Below are positions 20,499 to 31,849 of a stretch of DNA of 64,000 bases, piece by piece. Source of the DNA: Hymenopus coronatus (lineage: Eukaryota > Arthropoda > Insecta > Mantodea > Hymenopodidae); assembly GCA_030762935.1 (NCBI GenBank), contig CM060900.1, forward strand, positions 107,288,620 to 107,352,619. Direction: 5' to 3'. A model generated the notes under the pieces. It was not told where the DNA came from, made no database searches, and saw only the letters and a list, made by a program, of their open reading frames with translations. A program made the translations under genes and the position numbers. Every line of letters starts with the position of its first letter. The first letter of the stretch is position 1.

Positions 20499-20880
20499 CG
20501 GTCGTCTCCTTAGCGCGGTGGTAGCGCAGCTGCTTACCAAGCGGGAGACCTGGGTTCGATCCCCAGTACCGGCGTGGAGATTTTTCTCCCGCTGGGAGAC
20601 CTGGCCCGGGGTGCACTCAGCCTCATAAGGGCCAATTGAGGAGCTACTTTATGGAGAAGTAGCGGCTCCAGGTCATGAGGACAACACTAACCGGGGGGGG
20701 GGCTCGAGGCGCTTGCCACGTCTCACCTTCCAATACTGTACCCCCATCCATGACGTCTATAGTGGGCCGAAATGGGGGACGCAGCGGCCGGGCGGTAGTT
20801 CCCCGTCAGCTGTCGTGCCATGGAGTTATGTTATATATTCAATCCAAATGCAAGATTGAGTAGAATCGCAAAGAAAAAGA
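20499..20880 (+). repeat. SINE-F, tRNA-Gly-like head
   Basis: The tRNA part (about 20499-20573) has ends CCGGT/ACCGG that pair, GCGCGGTGGTAGCGC as a D-arm, CTGC-TTACCAA-GCGG as an anticodon arm with ACC at the anticodon positions, and a near-perfect B box GGGTTCGATCCCC. It is followed by about 300 bp of body (GGAGACCTGGCCCGGGGTGC, GCTGTCGTGCCATGGAGTTA) that no tRNA gene would have. A G run at about 20692-20702 interrupts it. Single copy here. Confidence 0.7.
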
Positions 20881-22438
20881 AAATGACAAAGCAGTGATGT
20901 AAAATGACTAGCCTCCACTAGCGAGTATTAGTTCTATATTTGACTGGGCTGAATAACAATGCTGGGACATAAAACGAACAAATGAACGGATTTAAAATCG
21001 ATTGCAGCGTCTAGGAAAAAGTATCACTATGAACCAATCACAACATAATTTGGTCTCAGTCTTCTAGAGGAAGGGGCATTATTTGAGATGAGAGCCACGG
21101 CAGCTTTTACAGTGACATAACTAAATACGTTAATATTATATTGTATTTTTGTGCTAAAACTGATAACGTACTTAGTATATGAAAACATAGACAGCTATGT
21201 GCTGTTATCCTTCGGTAGCTTGGCCATATTTTGGGGAGGTAAATTTCTGTGCTAATCCAGTGGTTAGTATTAAACGCAAGAAATAGAGGTGGTCAAGTTG
21301 GCAGGAGGTGGGGCTAGTTTTGTCACTGTCAACCTTAAACAGCCGCGTTACCTTTTGGGTAGAGCTAAAACGTTCAAGTATTTGCATACAAAATGTGCAC
21401 GCAGGGATTATAGGAGAGTAGCATGAACTAACTGCAGCAGCAAACATGCCAACTGCCACAGGATATAAAACTGTTTTCAGAATACTGTGTTCAATTGTAA
21501 GTTAATAAACATCTTTGAGGATCTTTTGTAGATATAACATAATATTATATAAAACCTTCAATACTTTATGCAACATAAAAGTATATGTCTACATGCTCAG
21601 CGTCTGTTTAATTTTCGAGCTTATTAAAATGTATAGCGACACACATTTGAAGCACCTTCTTCTATTTTTAAATAATATCTACAGTTTGGAAACCTCCACT
21701 TCACGTGATGTTATAGTGGCAAACATAAAATGTTGCAGATGATATTGCGTTGTAAGCACTTTTTCGTGATGTTCTTGTAATTACCATTTTTCATTTTCTG
21801 TTTTACTTTATCCTTAATAAACCGCTCTTCCCATCAATCTGTTGGGCTTGTTCCTCTACGAGTCCTAACAAATAAGCATTTGTAGCTTTTTCTATTTATA
21901 TTACATTTCTAGACACGTCTAAGAATGTCTTTATAATGAACAGCAAATCTTCATGTAATATGTTTTAAATGAGGGATTCGTTCGTACTGCAGAACTATGA
22001 TCCTTGTCCAAAGGGCTATGAATTTCGGTAATCATGCGGTAAAAGTGCGTAAAATATAAAGCCACATTTAACCAGGAGTTATACCACGCCGAGGAGGTAA
22101 AGACATTGTACTAGGTGCCATTTCTTTAAATTTTAGTTTTTTGCTTGCAATTTTAAACTGTCTACATCAATGTAACATTGCAATTGCTCTGGCTACACAG
22201 TGAAACACTTCGTCCGCACAAGCCAGCCTGTCAACAACGCCAGCGTTCAGTGAATGCACGGCCCGAGTGAATTGTTGACGAATGGCCATGATAGTATTCG
22301 TCGCAACAAAGTGGTATTTCTCGATTAGGTCCTAAACGTCCTAGCTCTGCTTATGGGCCACATTTTGCTCTCGTCAATATTACACAAATAAAAGATTACA
22401 TAAGGAGAATCCGGGCCCTAGTTAGCATTAGGTAGAAA
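20881..22438. other. unassigned AT-rich DNA
   Basis: About 1.5 kb without a gene or repeat that I recognise. Confidence 0.45.
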
Positions 22439-22629
22439 TACGAGGGTCATCCAGAAAGTGACAGACGATTTGGCATAAGTAAATAATAACGAAAGTTATC
22501 AACACAAAACTTTATTTACAAAGTTGCAGTACCTTATTCTATTTTTCAACGTAATAGTCATTGTTATCAAGCTATTTATTGTCACGTAGTTATGCCAAAT
22601 CGTCTGTCACTTTCCTGATGGCCCTCGTA
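22439..22629. mobile_element. mariner-type MITE, 191 bp
   Basis: Inverted repeats of about 40 bp: left TACGAGGGTCATCCAGAAAG, right reversed TACGAGGGCCATCAGGAAAG, both followed by TGACAGACGATTTGGCATAA. Both ends are TA. The core holds ATTTTTCAACGTAATAGTCA, like the end of a mariner transposase gene read on the minus strand. It is a deletion derivative with no coding capacity. The well-matched arms suggest a fairly recent insertion. Confidence 0.9.
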
Positions 22630-23180
22630 TGTACTACTTTCAGGTTTCCACTTATTCGTTCTAGGGAGTTCCCATAAATAGGCTTCCTCTTGGATTATAG
22701 TCAGATGCCTCTTTGATATTCATACTTGTGCAACACGTTTCAAATTGGATGACCCGTTTTTTCTTTATATCTTTATCTTATTTCCCATTGATTCTGCTTC
22801 CTTTTTCTTTCTTATATATACCTTGTTTCTATTTGTTTCCTATTCTCTTTTATTGCCCTCGGAAATCTTCACTTTGGCTGGCCTAGTTCTAGTCAAATCG
22901 GGTGAAAGAGACCATTACATCCGTTTCACGACGCTGGGACAACTGTTATTTTTCTGAAATTCCTTGTCTTCTTCCGCTCGGTGTTTTTCTAATTGTTCGC
23001 TAAAGTGTTGGGACTTTTGTTGTATCATTTATACTAACCTTAACTGCAATTACCATATAGGCGGGCTTTTACCTCTGGAATCGGTGTTAACTCGCATTCA
23101 GTTTCGTTGGATTTCTAGTTTTTATTTGTTTGCTATACATTAGATGATAGGCACAGGTCTGCCCTCTCATTCATACTTCA
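22630..23180. other. unassigned stretch
   Basis: T-rich, with a plus-strand frame of hydrophobic residues (22745-22957) that shows no known motif. Confidence 0.4.
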
Positions 23181-23189
23181 CTGGGGGGA

Positions 23190-23275
23190 TAACGAATAAC
23201 CTTACAGATTGAAATCGAAACCTGGACACTTTGCATATCACACAGGTGTTCTATCGACTAAACTAGGGTGCCAGC
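23190..23275 (-). repeat. orphan tRNA-like segment
   Basis: On the minus strand GCTGGCACCCTAGTTTAGTC, then GATAGAACACC, and a B-box-like CAGGTTTCGATTTC 34 bases on. The length and order fit a tRNA-derived SINE head. No second copy seen. Confidence 0.35.
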
Positions 23276-23619
23276 GTTGTAAGATTTTAATGTTTTGTTT
23301 TTTTGCTCTTGTGCATGATACGTTAAAGCCTAAAATTCACGTAGCAAGAAAATAATATTTAACATGATATAGTTAAAATATTAATATGTTGTTAAGATAC
23401 GCTGTTTTCCCTTTCAAAATAATTTCAGTTAGCAATGAGTCGGGCTTTCCAGATATGCTTTGTCTTTTTATAATTTCTTAAATTAAAAAGTAAAATTATC
23501 AGAAACTATCGCATTTTACAGTTCCGATAAATCGTTCTTGTGGTTTTAAATGCTTGACAACAACCCCATTAAATGAAATAGTATAATTTCCCCCTTGAAG
23601 TTTAACTTCTTTGAACGAA
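23276..23619. other. unassigned AT-rich stretch
   Basis: No supported feature. Confidence 0.45.
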
Positions 23620-23800
23620 ATGTTGGACGGTGAATGAACGAAATTGCTTAAATGATGCTGGAAAGGGCTCAAGATTAAAGTTAGCCAACATTCGTCCTTT
23701 CAGCATAAGGGAAAACTCGGCAAGTCATCCCCCCCAGGTAACTCGCCCTAAACGATAGTTGAACTGAGAACTAGAAATGGGGACGTACAAGTGAAAGCAA
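23620..23800 (-). repeat. SINE-G partial copy
   Basis: Shares the body of the 25.4 kb copy on the same strand: plus-strand order is GAACGAAATTGCTTAAATGA, CCAACATTCGTCCTTTCAGC, ATAAGGGAAAACTCGG and CCCAGGTAACTCGCCCTAA. The tRNA-like head is degraded. Confidence 0.6.
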
Positions 23801-24370
23801 TGAGTGAACCGTTTCTTCTGGTTTTGGCGCCTCTATACAGTATTCCCTTAAAATCACGGTTTTACAAACTAACGGTGAATCACTTCGCTGCTAAATCTAA
23901 GCAGTACTTTTGAATACTTTTTTCCGTTTTCTAGTTTTTCGGTTCTACTGCAAGTATCTGCGGCGTTACATGCAGTACCAAACCACTTTTGTAGAGTACA
24001 CAGTTCACGTAAAAACGCAGAATTATACCTATTCTCTCAGTATTGTCTCGTTACAGAAAACTTTTTTGGTTACCATTACTTGGGAATTTGCTATTAATGC
24101 AGTCAAAAATGGACGTACTTTTGGTGGGATTTTTTTTTATATATCTTGTATTTTGTACACGGTATGACGTATCTGAGAAATTAATTTCTTTTGGAAGAAT
24201 ACAATTTTATTTCTAATTTCATTAAGTCTTTATTTTGAACTGTCGAAAAATATTAAAGAACACCAACCTTTCCAAACCTGCTTTCAAATAAGTAACACTT
24301 AAAGCAGAAAGCATACAGGAGTGGCCAGAATTATTTTGGTGTGATAAACGACTTAATACAATATTTCTGT
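23801..24370. other. unassigned AT-rich stretch
   Basis: An 85-codon plus frame (23910-24167) has no motif that I recognise. No other feature. Confidence 0.4.
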
Positions 24371-24375
24371 TCTAT

Positions 24376-24380
24376 TATTA

Positions 24381-24411
<31 letters not shown>

Positions 24412-24428
24412 GGTATTATTATTGGTAT
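24376..24428 (+). repeat. (ATT)n microsatellite
   Basis: About 13 ATT triplets, then interrupted by GGT. Confidence 0.95.
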
Positions 24429-24536
24429 TTTTGTAACTCTTTTCTGATACAGCGATGGTATAATAGCCTACAAAAGGATAATTTAAATTTTTTCTTACGA
24501 TTTATTAAATCCAGATTCATATGTTCGGAATTTCTT

Positions 24537-25380
24537 TTTATTTCCTCTAGTACGTATGTACAACGTACATAGATATAGAGAATGTATTGTACACCTTCCA
24601 ACAATTCGTTACCGAGATATCACTGGAAATACGTTTTGAGATCCTCCGAATCCTAAAAAAAACATTTTAGAAAAAATGCATATGTGTGTGTATGTGTGTG
24701 TGTTTGTGGGCAGCAGAACTCTAAAACGAAAGCTCCATTAAACACCAAACTTGGCATTTTATTTCAATATCTTCCAAGAATGCGACACAAAGATTTTCAG
24801 GAAAATCTCACACCCCAACTACCACTTACATGGAAAATATTTCGAAGGTTTTGATTATCTCAATAATGGCTCTAACAATTTTTATTTAAAACCCGTATGC
24901 TTAACATATCTTTTATGACGAAGGAAGGGTATGTCTTGAATTTTCTGGGAATAGCCTCCGAAGACCTCTTTATTCTGGATGACTTCTGTATAACTCTTAA
25001 ACAGTAAGAGATGGACGTAAACTGGTTACACAAACATATGTAGATCTCACTAAAACAAACAATTTATCATATACATTTTTTTGTAGAATTAACTTTTCTG
25101 AGATATTCTTTGTTATTGGTTTCAATTTTAAATTACTTAAATTTTTCTGAAGCGGAGAGACAACTTTCGATTCATCCTTACTCTCGGGGGTGCAAAAGAG
25201 ATAGCTTTTAAAAGATTCGACTATCGCTTTAGCCTAGTGTATTCACTTATTTCCCTTTTATTACAAGGAGGCATGTTTATTTTGATTAGCACGATGTAGA
25301 TAACAGGATAATCTTTTGTAAGGAAAGTTTGTTTGTGGAGCTAGAAAACGTCACGCAATGGAACACATCAGTTTTTTTTT
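24537..25380 (-). mobile_element. HR1 copy, full span, diverged
   Basis: Starts TTTATTTCCTCTAGTACGTA with a decayed palindrome (ACGTATGTACAACGTACATA). The GT tract is short (24680-24712). It ends AACGTCACGCAATGGAACAC and ATCAG plus a T run. Confidence 0.8.
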
Positions 25381-25436
25381 GTTTTTTTTTTTAACAATTA
25401 GAGTATAAAATGTAAATGTATAAATTTATTTTAACG

Positions 25437-25666
25437 TCCTTTAATGTGCTTGGTCATATCGGGCGATGAATGAAATTGGTGAAATGATACTCAAATGGTC
25501 TCGGGGTCCATGGAGCTTAAAGTTACTCGACATTCGTCTTCTCAGGATAAGGGAAAACCCCGAAAAAATCCTTACCCGGGTAACTCACCGTAAGCGAGAT
25601 TCGAACTCGCGACCTGTTGAATGTGTGGTAGACACGCTACCACCACACTACCCAGGAGGGCTTAAA
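25437..25666 (-). repeat. SINE-G copy, tRNA-like head
   Basis: On the minus strand: GCCCTCCTGGGTAGTGTGGT and GGTAGCGTGTCTACC (A-box region), then a B box GGTCGCGAGTTCGAATCTCG. The body follows with GGTGAGTTACCCGGGTAAGG, ACGAATGTCGAGTAACTTTA and CCGAGACCATTTGAGTATCA. A second, older copy lies at 23620-23800. Confidence 0.75.
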
Positions 25667-26070
25667 ATGTAAATGTTGTCTAATAATTATCATGCCCTGA
25701 AGAGGAATCAAATGGTGAGTTATTCTAGAGAAGATCAAAAACTGTTAAAGGACAATTTTTTAAGTGAAAAAGGAATACCCGTATAATACATTCTGTTTTG
25801 TTTAGCTGTGAAACAACTTGACATGTTGTGCTTGTTAAACAACAAAACATAGAATTCGTCAAAAGTAGGTAACTTGATTTTTCCTTCCTTTGTGGGGAAA
25901 TTGTCACACAGGAAACCCGCATGCCACCACTTTCCTGATTGTCTGGGATCCTGCCGTAGGGTTAGTGTGCAATACACTGCATCACCTCATCCCACACATT
26001 ACATTACATTACCAAGAAGATAGGTGTTTTACTATCCTTTATTAATGCTAGACAAACCACTAACTACTAA
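25667..26070. other. unassigned stretch
   Basis: Overlapping minus-strand frames of 65-80 codons show no recognisable domain. CATTACATTACATTAC at about 25998 is a small tandem repeat. Confidence 0.4.
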
Positions 26071-26510
26071 CCGAGCTAGGTGGCTAAGGCGTTTCATCTG
26101 GGACTGCCATTCGAGAGATCATGGGATCGGTTCCTCGCGGCCGACCTCTCTGACCCTGGTGACTTGGCAAATACTGGGGAGGTTTCTTCATTCCTTCAAA
26201 TTTGCTGCGCTTCATTTCACCCCACTGGTCTCTTTCCGGGTTGTGAGTGTCGGCGTGGTTGTGTTGGAGCCCTCTCGTGGAGGTGAGTGCGCTTTAGAAA
26301 ATCAGCTCTTATGGACGGAATGGCGTTGGGGGTCGTCGATAGACTCAGGGGCGTTTGGTCAGGCCTAAAACGCGGACTCCTAACGCTCCCCGCATCAAGT
26401 TGAACTGCTTGGAAACTGTTAGGGACACTCCACGGTGGTTCCCCCCCGCTGTCTGGTCCCGGTTGCCCGTTGTAATTCCTCTTCTCATCCTATCCTTTTG
26501 GGATCTGACA
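26071..26510 (+). repeat. SINE-E copy, plus strand
   Basis: Starts CCGAGCTAGGTGGCTAAGGC (A-box-like), with TTTCATCTGGGACTGCCATT, GATCATGGGATCGGTTCC, CCCACTGGTCTCTTTCCGGG and GTCGGCGTGGTTGTGTTGGA. The same blocks occur in the same order on the minus strand at 26925-27310. GC-richer than its flanks. The B box is weak, so tRNA ancestry is inferred. Confidence 0.65.
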
Positions 26511-26924
26511 TACAAAAAGCAAATTAATGGCTGAAGTGTGGAATGTCCTCCCGCACACTACTACTGTAATCTATGAAAACTTCTGCTACCGATAAGCAAA
26601 AAGGGAAACTTAACTATTGTTAAATGCCGATGCATTCTACCCTTTCTAATTAGTGTTTACATTTACTAAATACAAGTTTACTTCAACGTAATCACTGCGG
26701 GAACACGAGATACATTCCAAGATAGTAGGACATTTAGCGAAGAATAGACTAATATTTTGTAGTATACAAAGATACTACGTATCTGTGTGTCTGTATGCTT
26801 GTGTGTGTGAATTACGGAGGGGTATTCCGCATGCAGCCGAATGGGAGGATAGAATAAGATGAGTATAATATTAAAGGGTGGCCGGCATCCGGACAGGCAG
26901 AGAGCTGCTGTGGAAGGCCCCTAA
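26511..26924. other. spacer between inverted SINE-E copies
   Basis: AT-rich with no feature other than a short GT-rich patch near 26783-26811. Confidence 0.5.
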
Positions 26925-27310
26925 TAGTTCACATTGCAATTCTTCAAGTCAGCGCGGGAGGCGCCAGGAGCCCATGACTTAGTTCCGGATAGACAGCTCG
27001 AGTGCGCAGAAAACCACCATCGCCATCCCGCCGCCGAGATCTGTTTTTCCAGAGCGCAGTCACCTTCATGGAATGGCGCCTTTGCCGCAGTCCTCGTCGA
27101 CACTTATAGCCCTGAAAGAGACTGGTTGGAAGAAATGAAGATGAAATAAAGGAAGGAATGATCGGGGAATGAACTTTCCCCAGCATTCACCTAGTAAACC
27201 AGGAAAACTCCCGAGAACCCATGGGTAAAAGATGTCGGTCACGGAGAACTGCTCCCACGACCCCCCGAATGTCAGTCCCAGACGAAATGCCTGAGCCACG
27301 CGGCTCGACC
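26925..27310 (-). repeat. SINE-E copy, minus strand
   Basis: Read on the minus strand: GGTCGAGCCGCGTGGCTCAG, CATTTCGTCTGGGACTGACA, TCGTGGGAGCAGTTCTCCGT, AACCAGTCTCTTTCAGGGCT and AGTGTCGACGAGGACTGCGG. It has an extra segment (CCATGGGTTCTCGGGAGTTT, GAATGCTGGGGAAAG) compared with the plus copy. The several overlapping frames here are repeat sequence. Confidence 0.65.
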
Positions 27311-28191
27311 ACTACGGATTGTAACAAAAATTCTCTCAATTTCCCCCTAAAACTACTGCTTATATCTTTCTCTGATTGCAAATTAAAATCGGTTCACAAA
27401 TAATTTTCTTTTTTCGATGTTTCTGAAGCGATTCTGCCGTAATGTTTTCTTTCAACATTAGCTGAATGCTTCGCATTTCCAGTAGAAACTGAACTCTCCA
27501 CAGGCTTCGTTTCCCTCTTTATGCCTGTCGATGTCGTGACAGGAAACTTCCAATAGCAGTCCCACGCGCAAATCATCGTAGGTGACATGAACTCACTCAG
27601 GTGTTATAATGCGCGGATTCGACATAAAGAACTTGCCGACAGCACACATGTCCACTCACACATGTGTAACAATTGCAGCTTCGATATCAATGGAGCTCGC
27701 TGACGGCACGCAGCTGTAGCAATGGATGGCAAGAACCCGCCATGCCTTCTTTCACACACGTGCGGCGATTTCGGCCGCAGTCACAGTATATTTTTATTTA
27801 GAATTTATTACCAAATTCAGCTTCTCTCAATCAGAGGCTGCCGTAACCAAGACTACTAAACAAAGGGGGATAAAACCTCGATCGAAATTATAAGCCATAA
27901 CTAAAAATGACCGCTAACAAAGTTTAAAGTATATAAAATGCAACCTAAAAATAACTACTATCTGCAAACATACATGCCAGTGTTCCTTATCTAAAACAAA
28001 ACTAACTTGTAGATAAAAATGAATGAGTTGCGTGCCTTAAAATGGTTTTTCAAAATAGCCAGTAATCCTTTAATAAACTGAGGGACACTGCTTTAATAAA
28101 TGAAGACTTTGATGAATATTTTTAGCAACAATTCACGAATGCATGAGACTGTACCCGTGGCTCCAATTAGTAAAACAATGCCAGTTAAAGG

Positions 28192-28192
<1 letters not shown>
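27311..28192. other. unassigned stretch, GC-richer core
   Basis: 27440-27790 is less AT-rich and holds two similar segments (CTTGCCGACAGCACACATGT and CTCGCTGACGGCACGCAGCT). No gene or known repeat was recognised. Confidence 0.4.

Positions 28193-28243
<51 letters not shown>
28193..28243. repeat. (TA)n microsatellite
   Basis: About 24 TA dinucleotides. Confidence 0.95.
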
Positions 28244-28244
<1 letters not shown>

Positions 28245-28274
28245 CACGGAAAACCTCGGAAATGGTCAAATCTA

Positions 28275-28584
28275 CAATATATTTCAGTTTTAAGCCACTT
28301 ATTTTTCTTAAACAGTAGATCAGCTTTCTTTCGTCTGTCTTATGTTTACTCCTGGCAAGCAAACAAATCGGAATTTCAATTGTTTCACATACCGAACAGG
28401 TTTTAAACGAATTGGCTATCCCTTTAGCCTAGCGTATTCCCTTATTTCTCTTCTACTTACAAAGAATCCAGTAATAAGACCAATTCTGCTAATATTTATC
28501 TCGATTAGTATGATGCAGATCAAAGAAAAGTTTGTTTGTAAAACAGCTAGAGAAAGTCAGTAAATGGAACACATGAGATTCTTA
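28275..28584 (-). mobile_element. HR1 fragment, TCTGATGTG end
   Basis: Contains TATATTTCAGTTTTAAGCCA, CGTATTCCCTTATTTCTCTT and GAGAAAGTCAGTAAATGGAA, ending ACACATGAGATTCTT. Its T-rich end runs into the poly-T of a minus-strand SINE-A. Confidence 0.75.
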
Positions 28585-28912
28585 TTTTTTTTTTTTTTTT
28601 TTTTGTTCGTAGTCGGCTCACCCTCCCCATATTTAAGACTGACACCCTCCTAGGACCAACAAGGCTGAATAGGGGTCAGAAGCCCGTAACCAGACAAGAG
28701 CGTGAGGAAGTGAATGATATGAAATGCAAGCGAAATGGATGATAAAAAGAGCAATTGGTGAAATGACTGGTGGGGGAAACAGAAGACCCAGAGAAAACCG
28801 CTCAGACGCTGCTTCGTTCACCACAATTTCCACACGCGGGCACTTGGGATCGAACCCGGGCCGCCTAGGTGAAAAGCGAGCGGTCTGACCTCTTGGCCAC
28901 GGCGCCGCCCCA
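28585..28912 (-). repeat. SINE-A, complete reference copy
   Basis: On the minus strand: GGCGGCGCCGTGGCCAAGAG, GTCAGACCGCTCGCTTTTCA, then a near-perfect B box CCGGGTTCGATCCCAAG. Next come AGTGCCCGCGTGTGG, GCAGCGTCTGAGCGGTTTTC, the CATTTCATATCATTCACTTC block, CTTGTCTGGTTACGGGCTTC and GTGAGCCGACTACGAAC plus a poly-A of about 20. The complete head and tail mark it as a tRNA-derived SINE mobilised by a LINE machinery. Confidence 0.9.
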
Positions 28913-30172
28913 GGTTTATATAAATAGGCATTTCTTGCTTCTCAAAACTGATAGCCGCTTTATGCCACTGCTCCCTTGGAGTGGAAGGTACATTACGTCA
29001 CCTTACCCCCTCCATGACCGTCCCTTCATGACCCGCACTTCTCCCATGTCTGCTGTACCATTTGCGTACGTTTTCTTGGACGCTTGGTTCCCTAGCCTTC
29101 ATTCGCTAAGTTTCGCGCAATTTCTGGAGAACTTTAAGACATGAAGTATAGTTTTCTCCAAAAACGGGACTCCTCGCCCCCCCCTATCGCTGGACAATAG
29201 ACATTAACCAGCTAAAGACCACCCTCCACTAGGGAGGCGAGAGGCAACGTAGTAAAATCTCTACTTCCTGGAGACTCTGAGGGCAGTTCGTGTTGGTACA
29301 AAACCAGTACATGTCCAAACCAGTGAGCTACTGCACACTATGTTAAGGGATCAGCAAGTGGAAGACTTGGCAACTGCGAGGGTCGGTTTCCAGCCTTAGG
29401 CAGAAGAGTGGTGCAGGTTTATCATGTTCTGAAAAAGTCTGTACGCTGTTTATCTTGTATAGTGATTTCAGTGCTAAGGTCGTTCTGTCTGCAGATCCCA
29501 GACTGACGCACATCCACGAGCGCTGTGTTTTGTTTAGTAATTCAGCTAGTTCGCGGTAAATTAGATACCTCTTCACCGTAATGGCTGAGGGTCTCAAAGA
29601 AAGAAACTTTCCTTGGTTGACAACAGTGAGTAAAAACAGGCGGGCAGGCTCTCTCTTCTTCCCCCGAGCCCTCGCTTCCCCGCAAAATCAGCACAGGAGA
29701 AAAAGTATGCGCATAATATACTCCTTCCAAAGTTTTCAAGCCCGCCGACAAATATAAAACGCGGCTATGTATTCGGTGTTTGGAGGCGATGATGTCGCAG
29801 AACCGAACCGCCTCTGGGCTATACAGGACTTCTTGAATGCCAGACAAATAGGATTACGCCCACATCACAGAGGCGACTAATATAATTTAATTTTATTTGT
29901 TCAGTCTTTTAGAGGTAGGCCGTATATTGTATTTCTTCTTGGATTTCATCATCATGTATTTTCAAACACATATTCCTTTTTAAATAGTTCTTCTTGCCCC
30001 AATTTAGTCTGACTCTTTATTTGGCACTTCGTATTATTTCAGTCTTGTTCAGTATACCCGGTCGTTGTTAGTTTACATCAGTATTCGGTTAATCTCGTTG
30101 GGCACAAATCTATGATGACTTTTCTCGTATAGATAAAAAATTAAGTACTGTCGATCATGTTTGCGCTGTGTC
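28913..30172. other. unassigned stretch, moderate GC
   Basis: GC-richer than average. Frames of 84-101 codons at 29343-29847 (minus) have no motif that I recognise. It may hold one or more decayed SINEs, but nothing is supported. Confidence 0.4.
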
Positions 30173-30997
30173 TTTTTTACTTTCTCTACAACAATATTCA
30201 TTTAGTATATAGCAAAGGGATTGTATTCCACTAAAAATGTGATGTTGAAATTGCGCCGAAAATTTACGCTTTGAGGTCCCATGAGTCTAAAAAGCCGTGT
30301 TTGTCTATGTCTATGTCTGTGTCTGTGGACAGTAGCTATAACTAAAGAAATAAAACATGATATTTAAGTTTAATATGTTCCAAGGATGAGACACAAAGAT
30401 TCCCAACAAAATTCCCTGACCTCGAACTACCCTTTACATGGGAAAAGTTTGGAATATTTCTATTTTCTCAAAAATGACTAACAATTTTAATTAAAATACC
30501 ATATTCTAAAGATATTTACATGACAAATAAAATGTATATTCTAAAAGTTTCAGGGAATAGCCTCTGAAGACCTCTTATATATGGATGAATTTTGTTAAAT
30601 TTTGCATAACCTGTAAACCGTGAGAGGTAGAGAAAGATTTATTGCAAAAAAATGTAGATCTCATTAAAGCACACAACATATGTTATGTGCATTTTTTCCA
30701 TGAAGTTGACCGTTTTTAGATATTCCTTGTTTTTGGTTTCAATTTTAAAATATCTGGCAATACAAAGAAAGGGATTTCATCCACATGGCATCCTGCTTGT
30801 AAAATATTTGACTATCGCTTAAGCCAAGTGCATTCCCTTGTTTTCCTTCTGCTTATAAGGAAGCAAGTATAATAAGACCACTTCTGCTAATTTTTATCTC
30901 GATTAGCATGAGGTAAATAGAAGAATAAGCTTTTTAACAATAACTTGTTATCGAGATGCAGAGAAAGTCATGTGAATGGAACATATCAGATTTTTTT
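30173..30997 (-). mobile_element. HR1 copy, first unit of dimer
   Basis: Starts TTTTTTACTTTCTCTACAAC and ends AGAAAGTCATGTGAATGGAA and CATATCAGATTTTTTT. The GT tract has decayed to TGTCTATGTCTATGTCTGTG. The next HR1 unit starts within the same T run. Confidence 0.85.
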
Positions 30998-31845
30998 CTT
31001 TCTCATAGCACGTATATATAATGTGCATACACAAGGTATTACATTCCACCTAAAAATTTGATACTGAAATTTCACAGGAAATAGGTGATTTGACAACCCC
31101 CGAATCCAACAAAAAACATCTTTAGGAAAAGGCTAGTGTGTGTATGTGTGTGTATTTGGATAGCTTAACTCAAAAACGAAAACTACGCTAAATACCAAAC
31201 TTGGTTTTTAAGTTTAGAATCTTCCGAGGCTGCGACTCGAAGATTTTCAGAAAAGTCAATTCTTCCCAAACTACCATTTATATGAAAAGTTTTAGAAATG
31301 TTCGTTATTCTTAAACGTGGTCTTAACGATTTTGATTATAATGCGGTATATTAAAGATGTTTACATGGAAAATAAAATATATATTCTAAATTTTAGCCCT
31401 CGAATATTGGTAAACCGCAAGAGATAGATAAAAACTTACTACACAGAAAATGTAGATCTCGTTAAAACACAGTTTGTCATATGCAGTTTTTGTAGAGCTA
31501 ACTATTTCAGAGATATTCCCTGCTATTAGTTTTAATTTTAAAACACTTAAACGGTTCTCAAACGGGAAGCCCTCATCCGTTTCGTGTCCCTTTTATTTTA
31601 CTCCGGGCATGGAAAGAACGGAATTTCAATGACAATCACACAACGATATCATTTAAAACATTTGACTGACCTTTAACCCAGTGCATTCCCGTATTGCCCT
31701 TCTACTTATAAGGAAATAGGTAATAAGGCCATTTTTGGCCATGTTTATTTTTATTAGCATCATGTAGACAAATGTATAATCTGTCGTAAGATAATTTGTT
31801 TGAAAAACATGTGGAGAAAGTCATGTGAATGGAACATTATGTTTC
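30998..31845 (-). mobile_element. HR1 copy, second unit of dimer
   Basis: Starts CTTTCTCATAGCACGTATAT directly after the first unit and runs to AGAAAGTCATGTGAATGGAA and CATTATG. The last bases of the family end are missing where a mariner derivative begins at 31850. Confidence 0.85.
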
Positions 31846-31849
31846 CATA

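Noticed and set aside
20499..20575. Candidate tRNA-Gly gene
   Set aside because: The boxes are good, but the anticodon-equivalent ACC, an imperfect upper acceptor stem and a 300-bp attached body fit a SINE better than a tRNA gene.
22200..22330. GC-richer patch read as possible transposase N-terminus
   Set aside because: Minus-strand translation gives only scattered similarity and no TIRs could be found nearby.
24032..24167. Hydrophobic frame as a membrane protein exon
   Set aside because: It is an AT-rich chance frame without a start context, splice signals or conserved residues that I could identify.
29165..29345. Possible minus-strand tRNA-like head (GTAGCTCACTGGTTTGG)
   Set aside because: The B-box position reads CACGAACTGCCC, far from consensus, and no second copy was found.
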